Notes under the pieces: model-generated
The model's input: only the letters and a program-made list of their open reading frames with translations
Databases searched by the model: none
Told to the model about the DNA's origin: nothing
Program-made: the position numbers and the translations under genes
Shown: in pieces, positions 18,899 to 28,589 of the stretch
Layout of the letters: every line of letters begins with the position of its first letter
Numbering within the stretch: position 1 is the first letter of the stretch
Assembly: GCF_904846345.1 (NCBI RefSeq)
Contig: NZ_CAJHAJ010000001.1
Span: 372,001-436,000 of the forward strand
Source of the DNA: Psychrobacter maritimus
GTDB taxonomy: Bacteria > Pseudomonadota > Gammaproteobacteria > Pseudomonadales > Moraxellaceae
Reading direction: 5' to 3'
DNA length: 64,000 nucleotides

Positions 18899-19795
18899 AT
18901 GCGCTGGGATGGTATTAGCGAGTTTGTCTATGTAGCAGAGCACGAGAGCTTTACGCGCGCCGCAAAAGAATTGGGCATTTCTACCGCGCAGGTTAGTCGG
19001 CAGATAAGCGCTTTAGAAAAACGACTAAATATTAAATTGCTGTATCGCACGACGCGTAAGGTATCGCTCACCGAAGAAGGCCGCGTGTTTTATCAGCACT
19101 GCCGCGGTGTGCTCGATGGCTTGGATGCTGCTGAGCAAGCGGTGAGTAACTTACAATCAAAGCCGCAAGGCAGGATTAAACTGACCGCCCCTGTCACTTA
19201 TGGCGAGCAGCAATTATTGCCACTGGTTAATGATTTCATGGTGCAATATAGTGATATCGAAGTGACGGCTTTTTTGAGCAATCAAAAAATCGATCTAATT
19301 GATGGCGGCTACGACTTGGCAATTCGTATTGGCAAATTAAGCGACTCAACCATGATGGCAAAAAAACTCAGCCGTCGTACCAACTTTGTCTGTGCCGCAC
19401 CTGCTTATCTTGAAAAATACGGCACACCACATTCTTTGAGCGATCTGAGTCAACATAACTGCTTACTTGGTACGCGTGATTATTGGCACTTTATAGATTT
19501 TAAAGAAACAGATTATGGAAAAGACGCTGATAAAGAAAAAAACCTGCGCGTGTCTGGCACGGTGCAATACAACAGTGGTCACAGCCTAGTCGATGCCGCT
19601 TTAAAAGGTCTGGGTATCGTGCAGCTACCTGATTACTATGTGCAAAAATACTTAGCATCAGGCGAGCTAGTCAGCTTACTGGATAACTATAGAGAGCCAG
19701 AAGAAAGTATCTGGGCTGTCTACCCGCACAACCGTCATTTATCGCCAAAGATTCGATTACTGGTAGATTATCTAGCAGAGCGTTTGGCTGTGTAA
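18899..19795 (+). CDS. LysR-family transcriptional regulator
   Basis: 298 residues. N-terminal winged helix with ESFTRAAKELGISTAQVSRQ and ISALEKRLNIKLLYRTTRKV, followed by a linker helix and an effector domain that opens with GRIKLTAPVTYGEQQLLPLV, as in the CrgA/DsdC-like subgroup with single-domain activators of detoxification genes. I use the ATG of MRWDGI; a GTG four codons upstream is in frame but has no better ribosome site. Divergence from frmA suggests that it controls that gene, perhaps in response to aldehydes. The effector is unknown. Confidence 0.92.
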   Translation: MRWDGISEFVYVAEHESFTRAAKELGISTAQVSRQISALEKRLNIKLLYRTTRKVSLTEEGRVFYQHCRGVLDGLDAAEQAVSNLQSKPQGRIKLTAPVTYGEQQLLPLVNDFMVQYSDIEVTAFLSNQKIDLIDGGYDLAIRIGKLSDSTMMAKKLSRRTNFVCAAPAYLEKYGTPHSLSDLSQHNCLLGTRDYWHFIDFKETDYGKDADKEKNLRVSGTVQYNSGHSLVDAALKGLGIVQLPDYYVQKYLASGELVSLLDNYREPEESIWAVYPHNRHLSPKIRLLVDYLAERLAV

Positions 19796-19948
19796 TTAGT
19801 TTTGGCTTATTAATTCTTTAAGAGGTGTGGTAATGCGACCCTTTACTATACGCAGTTTATTACGCACAATGTTATAGTTCACAATGAATATTCGATGTTG
19901 CTAACCATCAATCGCTGAATAAACAACCACCATAAAAAAGGACTTTTT

Positions 19949-20467
19949 ATGATTAAAATTATCTCTATTGCGGCGTTAGCTTTGGCCGTTTCCTCTTGCG
20001 CCAGTGTTGAAAGTATTTTAAACGCACCAGACAAGGTGCAGTCAACGCCAAAAACGATAGCTGCTATCAATGCTGAAAAGGGTCTGGTGACGATGCAAAG
20101 TAATCACTCCGTTCAAGATACTGCGGATAAACTGGCATCGATTATCGAAAGCAAAGGCATGAAAGTATTTGCGCGCGTCGATCATCAGAAAAATGCGCAA
20201 GGTGTCGATTTAACATTAAGACCGACGCAAGTGATTATGTTTGGTAATCCGAAAGCGGGTACGCCATTGATGAATTGCGAGCAAAGCGTCGCTATTGATT
20301 TACCGCAAAAAATCCTTATCAGTGAAGATGCCGATAAAAAGGTCTGGTTGTCGTACAATAATCCTGAATATCTCAAAGACCGCCATAATATAAAGGGTTG
20401 TGATACCCAGTTAGCGAATATCGCAAAAGCCCTTGATGGTGTTAGTAAAGCAGCTATTGCGAAATAA
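19949..20467 (+). CDS. DUF302 domain lipoprotein
   Basis: 172-residue secreted lipoprotein with signal peptide and lipobox VSSC (Cys17). The mature part has the DUF302 pattern: SVQDTADKLASIIESKGMKV, then FARVDHQKNAQGVDLTLRPT, then VIMFGNPKAGTPLMNCEQSV, then a C-terminal pair of strands. DUF302 is a small fold found in many envelope proteins with no settled function. AAGGAC precedes the ATG. It sits alone between the LysR gene and a shared terminator. Confidence 0.85.
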   Translation: MIKIISIAALALAVSSCASVESILNAPDKVQSTPKTIAAINAEKGLVTMQSNHSVQDTADKLASIIESKGMKVFARVDHQKNAQGVDLTLRPTQVIMFGNPKAGTPLMNCEQSVAIDLPQKILISEDADKKVWLSYNNPEYLKDRHNIKGCDTQLANIAKALDGVSKAAIAK

Positions 20468-20490
20468 ACTTCTAGCAAAAACCTGAACAA

Positions 20491-20525
20491 AAAAAGGTGG
20501 GATACAAAAGCATAACCCACCTTTT
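20491..20525. terminator. Bidirectional terminator
   Basis: AAAAAGGTGGG pairs with CCCACCTTTTT around a 13-base loop. It serves the DUF302 gene and the converging DUF4031 gene. Confidence 0.92.
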
Positions 20526-20548
20526 TCATATTTTAGAAAATTAACTTA

Positions 20549-20836
20549 TTAGGAGTTCTCAGATTGTGCTATTTGCTCATGTAACTCTACTTTCAACTTC
20601 TTTGCACATTCAATAATTTTCTTTCGATTGGCAGGAATAGCGCCATATTCAATCGCTGTCTCTCTCATTTGTACCGTAACATCATAGTGCGGATAGCTGG
20701 CATGACGGTGAAATAAGCGTTTATCCACTTCAATCAATGCCGCAAAGTCATGCAACTCTTGCAGGTTATCTGCCAACATATGGCACCATTTATAGCCTTT
20801 AAATTCTATCTGCATAAAATCGACGTATATCGCCAT
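20549..20836 (-). CDS. DUF4031 family protein
   Basis: 95 residues, cytoplasmic. MAIYVDFMQ, CHMLADNLQELHDFAALI and HASYPHYDVTVQMRETAIEY followed by GAIPANRK match the DUF4031 pattern (a start of the form M-x-hydrophobic-YVD, a later ELHxFA and HYD...A..GA). The function is unknown. The ribosome site is ideal, AAAGGAGG seven bases before ATG. It may share a transcript with the MoxR-DUF58-TgpA operon, whose last gene ends upstream about 70 bases away on the other side of the start; the strong ribosome site suggests independent high translation. Confidence 0.82.
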   Translation of the reverse strand: MAIYVDFMQIEFKGYKWCHMLADNLQELHDFAALIEVDKRLFHRHASYPHYDVTVQMRETAIEYGAIPANRKKIIECAKKLKVELHEQIAQSENS

Positions 20837-20904
20837 AGAGTCGCCTCCTTTATTATCATTAGCTATTTTATCATATGCTAAACAACGCTTTCACAAAGCA
20901 GCCA

Positions 20905-23247
20905 TTAGAACAACTCACGTGCATCTTTCTTAAGCTGTTTCAGTACGGTTTGGTATTCGCTATCATTGGTTTCAAGGCTGCTTAGGCGTCCATAACGCAG
21001 TTGACGATAGTCCTGCCTCATCTGTATAATTTTTGCTTGTACAATCTCTGAATGCCCGCTATCTGTTAGCTTACTCACTTTACTGCTCTTATTACTACTT
21101 TTAGCATTGGTATCGGCGTTGATATCAGCGTCGATATCAGTATTTGAATCAATTTCTCGGTCATTAACCGCTATTGCCAAGCGCTCAAGCCAAGCCAGCT
21201 GTCCTTCGCTCTCTTGACGAGCCAACTCTTTATCACTTTTACCAATACGTTTTGATAACTGTGCAAGTGGCAGGTCTGCTGGATGCCAACGCTTACGGCG
21301 ACGTTGCCAAATGATAAAGACCAAAATCACCATGACAGTAATAGCACTTGCCGCTAGCCAAATAATTTGCTGCATGATTGAACGGATGTTAAACCATTTG
21401 AGTAGCGAGTCGGCTTGCTTGTCCTGATCGTAACCAACGACATCTTTTTGCCAATAGTAGCTCGCTTGGTCGGATAGACGGCGTAAGCTCTGTAGCATTT
21501 GATACTGCTGATAGCTGATTTGTGCCCCAGCGCCATCACCGAACATTGCTGCCCCTTGTGCCTGCGTCAGTGCATCCATACCCTGCTCGACACGCTCAGG
21601 CGCTACAAAAGCCGTCGGATCGACACGTACCCAACCTTGACCGTCAAGCCAAACCTCCGTCCAAGCGTGCGCATCCTTTTGGCGTACTTCCCAAACATTA
21701 CCACCGCGGCTCAGCTCGCCACCTTGATAGCCCGCCACGACGCGTGCTGGAATGCCAGCGGCGCGCATCATAAAGGTGAAGCTGGAAGAATAGTGCTCAC
21801 AAAACCCCGCTTTGGTCTCAAATAAAAACTCATCAATACGGTTATTATTCAGTCGTGGCGGAGACAGTGTATAACGAAAGTCCGTTTGGTTAATCCAGCG
21901 CTCAAGTGCTTGCATGTAGCGTACTGGGTCTGAGTCTGACTGGACAAATAGCTGCTGCGCCAATACTCGTGCTTGCGGATTACCGTCAGCTGGTAGGGTA
22001 AGATTTAGACGTCGCGACTCATCAGAGAGAATCGGATCGATACGCATCGGTGCAAATTGCAATACCTCGTAGCGCAGCTGCTGGGTAACCGGCTGGTCTT
22101 TTAATAAGGTAAAGTCTGAGGTGATACTGACGTCTTGGCGCTGAGCAAAAGGATAATCAAGTCCAAACAGCCAGTTTTGCTGCGTTGGCTCTAGGATAAT
22201 CTCATAGTTGGTCGGCGCAACTTTTACTTCATCAGGGATAGTTGCAAAGGCATTCTCAATCCAAGCAGGTGTTTGCGGTGCAGGCTGCCATTGTCGTTGC
22301 TGAGGGCTAGGACGCCAAGTGACTCCATCAAAGTCGCTAAACACCAAACCACGCCAATAGAGCTGCTGCTGTGGTGGGCGGTTATCTGCAAACTCTACCC
22401 GAAACGCAAGCTCGGTCGATTGTCCTAAATTGGCAAAATCACCGGGCGACATGCTATCAGAGACACCCGTGGTCGCTTGCTGACCTGAGAGCTGCACTGA
22501 CCATAGCGGTGGCAAGCGCGGAAAGAACAAAAATAGCACGACCAATAACGGCAACGCCCCAATACCCAGTACACCTAAAGTACGCAAGCGACCATCGCCG
22601 TTAGTATTGCCATCGTCATTTAAAGCAATAAATGCCAACAACACAATGACCGCCCCGACGATTACTTCTAACGTCGTCACAAGACCTTGATCCATCAAAA
22701 ATAGCGAGGCAAGGACAAATAGTGAAAGATTCAATACCACATAAGCATCACGGCGCTTATACATCTCCCACAACTTACTGATGAGACATAGCACCAAAAA
22801 CGCCACGCCCATATCGAGACCGAAAGCGCTATTATAAGTCAGCCATAGACCTGTAAGCCCCAATAAGAAGCCGAGCATTTGCATGCTTTGATAGACACGT
22901 TTTAGATGCGCTAATTTTTTAAATCGCGCTTTCACACGCGGCAGCTGAGCAATGATACTGACCACCGCAAAACCCATTAGCCATAACGGCAAATGCGCTG
23001 CATGCGTTAAGATAATGACAACTTGAGCAATTAATACCCAATAATAGGCTGGTAAGGCGAGTAGCTTGCGAGTCCATTTAGCATTGCTGCCCTGCATAGC
23101 ATGAGCATTGGTATGAGCATTGATATTTTGACCCAAAGCCAACTGCGCAAAGCTCGCGGAGTCTATAAAGTCTGACTTATCAGAGCCAATAGAGGCATCG
23201 ATCGCTTTTTTTGAAAAAAATCTTTTAGAATTGGTCATATTAGTCAT
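20905..23247 (-). CDS. TgpA-type membrane transglutaminase-like protein
   Basis: 780 residues. The N-terminal half has several membrane helices (about residues 70-260), then a periplasmic transglutaminase-like domain with the triad in GFCEHYSSSFTFMMRAAGIP (Cys), KDAHAWTEVWLDG (His) and WVRVDPTAF (Asp), then a C-terminal helix and a cytoplasmic tail. I use the ATG that overlaps the DUF58 stop as ATGA; a longer in-frame start at 23274 is less likely. It is the last gene of a MoxR-DUF58-TgpA operon. The cytoplasmic tail contains a 12-bp repeat array. TgpA is essential in Pseudomonas aeruginosa, but its substrate is unknown. Confidence 0.92.
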   Translation of the reverse strand: MTNMTNSKRFFSKKAIDASIGSDKSDFIDSASFAQLALGQNINAHTNAHAMQGSNAKWTRKLLALPAYYWVLIAQVVIILTHAAHLPLWLMGFAVVSIIAQLPRVKARFKKLAHLKRVYQSMQMLGFLLGLTGLWLTYNSAFGLDMGVAFLVLCLISKLWEMYKRRDAYVVLNLSLFVLASLFLMDQGLVTTLEVIVGAVIVLLAFIALNDDGNTNGDGRLRTLGVLGIGALPLLVVLFLFFPRLPPLWSVQLSGQQATTGVSDSMSPGDFANLGQSTELAFRVEFADNRPPQQQLYWRGLVFSDFDGVTWRPSPQQRQWQPAPQTPAWIENAFATIPDEVKVAPTNYEIILEPTQQNWLFGLDYPFAQRQDVSITSDFTLLKDQPVTQQLRYEVLQFAPMRIDPILSDESRRLNLTLPADGNPQARVLAQQLFVQSDSDPVRYMQALERWINQTDFRYTLSPPRLNNNRIDEFLFETKAGFCEHYSSSFTFMMRAAGIPARVVAGYQGGELSRGGNVWEVRQKDAHAWTEVWLDGQGWVRVDPTAFVAPERVEQGMDALTQAQGAAMFGDGAGAQISYQQYQMLQSLRRLSDQASYYWQKDVVGYDQDKQADSLLKWFNIRSIMQQIIWLAASAITVMVILVFIIWQRRRKRWHPADLPLAQLSKRIGKSDKELARQESEGQLAWLERLAIAVNDREIDSNTDIDADINADTNAKSSNKSSKVSKLTDSGHSEIVQAKIIQMRQDYRQLRYGRLSSLETNDSEYQTVLKQLKKDARELF
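21079..21150 (-). repeat. 12-bp in-frame array in TgpA tail
   Basis: Successive 12-bp units on the reverse strand encode DSNT, DIDA, DINA and DTNA (21103-21150), then two weaker units KSSN and KSSK. It forms a hydrophilic stretch of the cytoplasmic tail. Confidence 0.8.
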
Positions 23248-24305
23248 GGCGCTTTTGCCAACCTTAGCAAGCACGCTTGCGCAAAGCCATTACCGTCACC
23301 CATCGTTGCAGCAGAAGGCGTGTCGCCGGCTAAACGCATGTTAAATGGCACACCCAACTCACCTAATGTCACTACGCCATAAGCCAGTTGTGCGAGTTTT
23401 TGTTCATGATGCGCCGCTGGCATATCAGCATAATCCAACGTTTGCTCATGACCGACTGGGTCGGCAAAATGCTTGGTAAACATTCCCTGACCGCGCGCCA
23501 CGTGACCCCAAGAAACCCTTGCTAGCGACTCACCTTCGATATAGTTATCTAGCCGCTCAAAATCGTCCTGACCTTGCCTAGTCTGTCCACCAGTTGGCAA
23601 ATCCTCCTGACTGGCAACGGCATACTGGGCCTGCCAATCAAAGACTTCAGGTTTTGGATACACCCAAGCGCTACGGGCAAAATAGACATAAGACCATGCG
23701 CGCATAATACCTAACGGATAAACGGTTTTGATAATTAATCTTGGTAATGTCAGCTGCCCACGACTGTGCGTTTGTACAGGCAAACGAATCACTTGCTCGC
23801 CTTGCAGTCGTGTCACCAGTATCGACTCTTGAGTATTAGCGCTATTTTTGATTTTCTTATTGGCTTTTTTATCTGTCTTATTATTAGCCTTGCTATTAAT
23901 CTTGTCGTCAGTCTGCTCAAAGCTAAATAATAGCTGCCGTCTTGGTTGGCGGCTCTCACTAATCAGCTGCAAGGTCACCCAGACAGGCGCACCTGCTTCT
24001 GCCATGGTCACTTCTATCAACTGTACTTTAAGACCTGAGATATGGGCAAAGGTCACATGAAAGCTGATAAGCCAAACGCTGACCAGATAAAAACACAGAC
24101 CCAACACCAAGTTATTGCCATAGTTGATACCAGCAATAAAGGTGATGATTAATAACACCGCATATAGCAGCCCTTCGCGGCTAAAAAATATATAGACATT
24201 ACGCAAATTGAGCGTGGCGCTATCGCTTTTTGGGGCCCGCGCGGCAAACCAACGGCGTAATGCGGAACTAGCTGGTACGGTAAAGGCTTTTGGCAAAAGA
24301 CTCAT
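23244..24305 (-). CDS. DUF58 domain protein
   Basis: 353 residues. Two membrane helices near residues 35-85 (start at LLYAVLLIITFIAGINYGNN) are followed by a beta-rich stretch and the conserved DUF58 motif around RLDNYIEGESLARVSWGHVA (about residues 250-290). It is the middle gene of the MoxR-DUF58-TgpA operon and overlaps the next start as ATGA. In related operons the DUF58 protein works with a MoxR ATPase, often in envelope stress or protein maturation; the exact role here is unknown. A Lys/Asn-rich loop at about 134-158 is encoded by a 12-bp repeat array. Confidence 0.9.
   Translation of the reverse strand: MSLLPKAFTVPASSALRRWFAARAPKSDSATLNLRNVYIFFSREGLLYAVLLIITFIAGINYGNNLVLGLCFYLVSVWLISFHVTFAHISGLKVQLIEVTMAEAGAPVWVTLQLISESRQPRRQLLFSFEQTDDKINSKANNKTDKKANKKIKNSANTQESILVTRLQGEQVIRLPVQTHSRGQLTLPRLIIKTVYPLGIMRAWSYVYFARSAWVYPKPEVFDWQAQYAVASQEDLPTGGQTRQGQDDFERLDNYIEGESLARVSWGHVARGQGMFTKHFADPVGHEQTLDYADMPAAHHEQKLAQLAYGVVTLGELGVPFNMRLAGDTPSAATMGDGNGFAQACLLRLAKAP
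23832..23903 (-). repeat. 12-bp in-frame array in DUF58 gene
   Basis: Six 12-bp units on the reverse strand encode KINS, KANN, KTDK, KANK, KIKN and SANT. The insert sits between two beta strands and keeps the reading frame. Confidence 0.85.
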
Positions 24306-24389
24306 GACTACCCTATTCTTAAAATTAATAGTCTTATCGCTAATAAACGAGCAGCTTTGGAAGTGAATCTATTATGAGCAAACAAATGG

Positions 24390-25349
24390 TCAAACAATAA
24401 TAGCCACGTCTGCCAAAATACGTTGGGCGATGGTCTGAGTCGCTTGCCCACCAGTCACATGCGCGGGTACAAAACGCTGACCGAGGCGATGATCAGTGAC
24501 GGCAGCAAACACGGCTTGGATATCTTCAGGCGTGACCTCCCTATGCCCTGATACATAAGCATAAGCCTGCGCAGCACGCTGTAGCGACAGTACGCCACGT
24601 GGTGAAAGACCGTGATACTCAGAGCTTGCACGTGTTTTGGCGACCAGTCTTTGCAGATAATCTAAAACCACATCCGCGACATACACCTGCTTGACACCTT
24701 GTTGCGCTAATAATACAGCCTGCGTATCAAGCACCGCGGGCAGCTCTTTTAATAGCTCGCGGCGGTCTTGACCTCTTAGAAGCTCGCGCTCCGCGGCAGG
24801 TGATGGATATCCTAGCGACAAGCACAATAAAAACCGATCTAGCTGCGATTCAGGCAGTGGATAAACGCCCGCTTGCTGCAATGGGTTTTGCGTAGCAATC
24901 ACAAAAAACGGCTGCGGCAAAGCATAAGTCTGCCCATCTTGGGTTACTTGCCGCTCTTCCATCGCTTCTAGTAGCGCACTTTGGGTCTTGGGACTAGAGC
25001 GATTGATTTCATCAGCCAGCAACAACTGAGTAAAGATAGGCCCGGGACGAAACTCAAACTGCTGTTTGCTTTGGTCATAGATGCTCATGCCCAAAATATC
25101 GGCCGGCAGCATGTCATTGGTAAACTGCACGCGGCTAAAGCTCAGACCGAGTAATTGCGCTAAGCCTTGCGCCAACGTCGTTTTCCCCATGCCCGGCAAA
25201 TCTTGCAACAATAGATGCCCACCTGCCAGTATGCCGCTCAGCGCTAACTTGATGGCTTGCGGTTTATCTAGCACAATTTGATTTAACTGCGTCATTAGCT
25301 GCGCAATTTTTTGCTGGTTGCGGGGATAGTCATTGGCGGCATGGTTCAT
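24390..25349 (-). CDS. MoxR-family AAA+ ATPase
   Basis: 319-residue AAA+ chaperone-like ATPase. Walker A is in LLQDLPGMGKTTLAQGLAQ, Walker B in LLLADEINRSSPKTQSALLE, and sensor 1 in FVIATQNPLQQAGVYPLPES. The arginine-finger region is PESQLDRFLL. The C-terminal lid domain contains SPRGVLSLQRAAQAYAYVSG. I use the ATG of MNHAAN; the frame also has a TTG two codons earlier. It is the first gene of the MoxR-DUF58-TgpA operon; the gap to DUF58 is about 85 bases. The client proteins are not known. Confidence 0.95.
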   Translation of the reverse strand: MNHAANDYPRNQQKIAQLMTQLNQIVLDKPQAIKLALSGILAGGHLLLQDLPGMGKTTLAQGLAQLLGLSFSRVQFTNDMLPADILGMSIYDQSKQQFEFRPGPIFTQLLLADEINRSSPKTQSALLEAMEERQVTQDGQTYALPQPFFVIATQNPLQQAGVYPLPESQLDRFLLCLSLGYPSPAAERELLRGQDRRELLKELPAVLDTQAVLLAQQGVKQVYVADVVLDYLQRLVAKTRASSEYHGLSPRGVLSLQRAAQAYAYVSGHREVTPEDIQAVFAAVTDHRLGQRFVPAHVTGGQATQTIAQRILADVAIIV

Positions 25350-25438
25350 TATCAATTCTTAGCTCATTTTTTATGGTGATGATTATTTTAAATAGCCATG
25401 TGAAATAGCCCTGTCAAATAATCAGGTTAAATCGGGCG

Positions 25439-25894
25439 TTACTTTATATCATCAGCCGTTGGTACCGGTGCACGAAGCGTTGATAGATAGGCAATCACAT
25501 CGGTACGCTCCTGAGCATCTGGCATCGGATCCGAGAGCATTTTCGAGTCTGGCATGGCTTTTTCTGCATCAGCGATATAAGTATCTAGCGTTTCAGCATC
25601 CCATACCCAACCTGATGCCTTAAGCCCCTCACTATAAGTATAATCTGCAAGCTCAGCCGCTTTGGCACCATAAATATTCATCAACTGCGGACCTTTTTTA
25701 TTGAGTCCAGGATTTAGCTGATGACATTGACCGCAAGCATCTTGATATATAAGCGCACCATTATCGGCGTCGCCCTCGGTATAAAGTGGCAACGTTACAG
25801 GATCGCGATAGTCAGGCGGCGTTTTCTCACAAGCGCTGAGCAATAAAACAGCGGCAAACATACCGCTTAATTGATATTTTTTGAGTATAGACAT
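25439..25894 (-). CDS. Class I c-type cytochrome, lipoprotein
   Basis: 151 residues. A lipoprotein signal with lipobox LLSAC (Cys22) precedes a single cytochrome c domain with haem motif CGQCH (Cys54, Cys57, His58). The distal methionine is probably in KMLSDPMPDAQ, and the last helix is ERTDVIAYLSTLR, as in cytochrome c2/c550-type electron carriers such as CycM. I start at the ATG in MSILKK; a longer frame to 25957 has no signal peptide at its end. It probably shuttles electrons in the periplasm, anchored to a membrane. It lies 89 bases upstream of the MoxR operon on the same strand, with no clear terminator between. Confidence 0.9.
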   Translation of the reverse strand: MSILKKYQLSGMFAAVLLLSACEKTPPDYRDPVTLPLYTEGDADNGALIYQDACGQCHQLNPGLNKKGPQLMNIYGAKAAELADYTYSEGLKASGWVWDAETLDTYIADAEKAMPDSKMLSDPMPDAQERTDVIAYLSTLRAPVPTADDIK

Positions 25895-26185
25895 GTTGTA
25901 GAAATCTTTAATTGAGGGGCATTGGCTATGTATGCGTCTACCTCGACCATTATACAAGGCAAAGAGTGATGAACCTACATAGCACTGCGTAGGAAATATA
26001 GGGGTAACTGCTAAAAATTAATAATTGCTGATTTTGCTAACATAAAAGTTGCTTGGCTCGCCTTTAGTTAAAATCCAATTCGCCTTTTAAAACTCAGTTG
26101 CCAGTTAAAGCCCAGTTGCCTGATAATATTTCACGTATTAGGTTTAGGCTTGGATTTATACTATGATTTAGGCTTAAATAACACC

Positions 26186-28294
26186 TTAACTCTCGCTAGC
26201 CACTTTGATGCTATTGCTAGGCGCTTCGAGATAAAAACCCTGCAGGTAACGCGCACCCACGCTCCAAGCAACCGACATGGTCGCAGCATCTTCAATATAA
26301 GGCATCAAGACATCGACGCCAATCTCATTGGTACGGACGATAAGCGATTTAACCGTCTCTAGATTTTCAGGGGTATCTATCCCTTCCACGTAACTACGGG
26401 CTAGACGCACCATATCAGGTTGCACGAAATTGGCAACCTCAACAGCCTTAGCAGACGAGCCAAAATTATTGATACATAACTGGCAATTTACTTGATTAAG
26501 GGCGGTAAACTGAGATTTAGAGACGGTTAAATGGTCAGCAATATCGTTTTCATTAAACTGTAAGGTTAATGCACCCGCTTTACCGCCCACCGCATTAATT
26601 AATTGACTGGCCACACTTGGCAGCTTTTTATCTATCAAAGAGGCGTTGGTCAGTTGTACCAGTAAGCGCGCTTCTGGATGGGATTTACGCACGTCATTGA
26701 TTTTTTTACAGGCATTGATGAGTATCCAGCGGTCTATTTTTTCAAGTAAATTATGCGCTTTGGCCACTGCCATAAACTGGTCAGGCGTCAATATCGTATT
26801 GTCCGCATCCGCCAATGGCAAGCGCAGGTATACCTCAAAGAAATCACTGCGATCATGATTAATGTCATATATCGGCTGAAACAACAGCTCAAAGCGATTA
26901 TTGGCAATCGCATCGACCAGAGATTCGGCCAGCGCATGATCATCACTATTGGCATGTTCACTGGCGTCATATAGATGATATCTGCCGCCATGACTGGAGG
27001 TTTCAATCAGAATTTGATTGATCGCATCCATCGCCCGCTCGAGTAGCACTCTCGGTTCAGGAGTATTTTTTTCTATCTTAACGATAGCGATACTTGCTGT
27101 GGTATTTGTCGTCCGCTTATCGACTTCGATAAACAGCTCACTGATGGTTGAACCAATTTTCCCAGCCAGTTTTTCAAGATCTGCGGTGCTTTTATTTTCC
27201 ACCAAGATGGTAAAGACCGTATCACTAAAACGGCTTACATGGCTTTCTTCTAAGAGCTCATCTGTTACCAGCTTATCTAAAGCATAGGCAACTTGCTTAA
27301 CGGTGGCATCTATCCCTTGCAGACCCAGACTGCTTCTAATTTTACCCACATTATCAAGCTGAATATAGAATAACCCTGCCGTCGACGCACCCTGTTTTGC
27401 TTGTTGATATAATGCCGCCAGCTGCTCTTCAAAGCTGCGGCGATTATGAATACCTGTTAGGCTGTCTTTACGCTCAGCCTCAGCCAAACGCTTCGCAACT
27501 TCAGCGCTATTACTGTTGTTTTGCTGAATAATAATTTGGGTAACCGGCTCACCATCTAAAGTTGCCGAGGCCAACTGTAATTTTGCCTCAAAGGTAGAGC
27601 CATCTTTACGTTTGCTTTCAAAATTAAACTCAACGTCTTTACGGCTTCCTTTATCAAACTGACGTAAAAACTGTTTAAAGGCTTTAACGTTATCACCGCC
27701 TGCAATCAAATCAATCACAGGTATACCGATAATGTCATTCATCGCCTCAAAGCCAAACAACTGCAGATAAGGGTCATTGGCAAAAATATGAATTCCTTGG
27801 TCAATATAAGCGACCGCACTTTTTGAGTTTTTAATCAGGACGTTGGCACGTTGTTCTGCTTCAGACAAGACATGACGCAAGGTTTTAAGCTGCTGACGAC
27901 AGCGTAAACTCTCATGCTGCAAACAAATCGCCATGACGACTGCCATCTCTTGCTCTACGCAAATGGCTTTAACCATCGTACTGTTCATCACAGCCGGCAA
28001 GCCGTCTTCGTTTTGAGCGCTGGCAGCAGCCTCCTTATTCATTAAGCAAATCGTTGGCAAGTCTATACTCTGCTCTTGAACGACACCAACCACGTCAGTA
28101 AAGCTCATATCATAAGCCTGACCAAACACCAATACATCCCATGATTGTCGTAGCGACTTTAATAGCTCTTCTTTATCATCCAATAAACCTAAGTTCACAT
28201 TGTCATAATATGACCCTAGCAATGCTACCAGTCGCTCAGCGTAAAGCTGGTCGTCATCGATTACTAATAGGTTTAAGACGGACTGAGTACGCAT
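26186..28294 (-). CDS. fimX: FimX-like c-di-GMP receptor (REC-PAS-GGDEF-EAL, catalytically dead)
   Basis: 702 residues (P. aeruginosa FimX 691) with the same order: REC-like domain (about 1-130, lacking the usual phospho-acceptor context), PAS (140-265), GGDEF (270-430), EAL (445-690). Both enzymes look inactive: the GGDEF site reads SRFSDTVF, the EAL site reads FEVYLRLP, DDFG is replaced by NNFG and the D of the IDRSF region by A in RLARSYVEG. FimX of this design binds c-di-GMP through the dead EAL domain and regulates type IV pilus assembly, so I infer that role. AAGG precedes the ATG. Confidence 0.85.
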   Translation of the reverse strand: MRTQSVLNLLVIDDDQLYAERLVALLGSYYDNVNLGLLDDKEELLKSLRQSWDVLVFGQAYDMSFTDVVGVVQEQSIDLPTICLMNKEAAASAQNEDGLPAVMNSTMVKAICVEQEMAVVMAICLQHESLRCRQQLKTLRHVLSEAEQRANVLIKNSKSAVAYIDQGIHIFANDPYLQLFGFEAMNDIIGIPVIDLIAGGDNVKAFKQFLRQFDKGSRKDVEFNFESKRKDGSTFEAKLQLASATLDGEPVTQIIIQQNNSNSAEVAKRLAEAERKDSLTGIHNRRSFEEQLAALYQQAKQGASTAGLFYIQLDNVGKIRSSLGLQGIDATVKQVAYALDKLVTDELLEESHVSRFSDTVFTILVENKSTADLEKLAGKIGSTISELFIEVDKRTTNTTASIAIVKIEKNTPEPRVLLERAMDAINQILIETSSHGGRYHLYDASEHANSDDHALAESLVDAIANNRFELLFQPIYDINHDRSDFFEVYLRLPLADADNTILTPDQFMAVAKAHNLLEKIDRWILINACKKINDVRKSHPEARLLVQLTNASLIDKKLPSVASQLINAVGGKAGALTLQFNENDIADHLTVSKSQFTALNQVNCQLCINNFGSSAKAVEVANFVQPDMVRLARSYVEGIDTPENLETVKSLIVRTNEIGVDVLMPYIEDAATMSVAWSVGARYLQGFYLEAPSNSIKVASES

Positions 28295-28416
28295 AGGAAG
28301 CCTTTTAAATCATAATAGCGGTTTTGTCATTATAAACAATAATCTAACCGACTGCTGCTTAAGTTACAATCACTAAGTGTTGTTTATCAAATTGTTGTTC
28401 ATTCAATTACGGTGAT

Positions 28417-28458
28417 TAAGTCGCTCTTATTAAGTCGCTCTTATTAAGCTGCAATCAT
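28417..28458. repeat. 14-bp tandem array upstream of fimX
   Basis: TAAGTCGCTCTTAT occurs twice in succession (28417-28444), followed by a degenerate third copy TAAGCTGCAATCAT. It lies in the 295-base gap between the 616-residue gene and fimX, about 120 bases before the fimX start. Confidence 0.85.
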
Positions 28459-28589
28459 AATGCCATCTTCTCATGAATTAAATCTGATGAATTAAATACG
28501 CTCAGCCTAATGTTAGAGTTTAAGCGTTCAGCGTTCAACGTTAAACATTGAGTATGGCAAAGTTATCTTATGCTTTGATAAGTAGGCAG

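Noticed and set aside
26186..28294. Active diguanylate cyclase or phosphodiesterase
   Set aside because: Catalytic residues of both domains are replaced, so a receptor role is the better reading.
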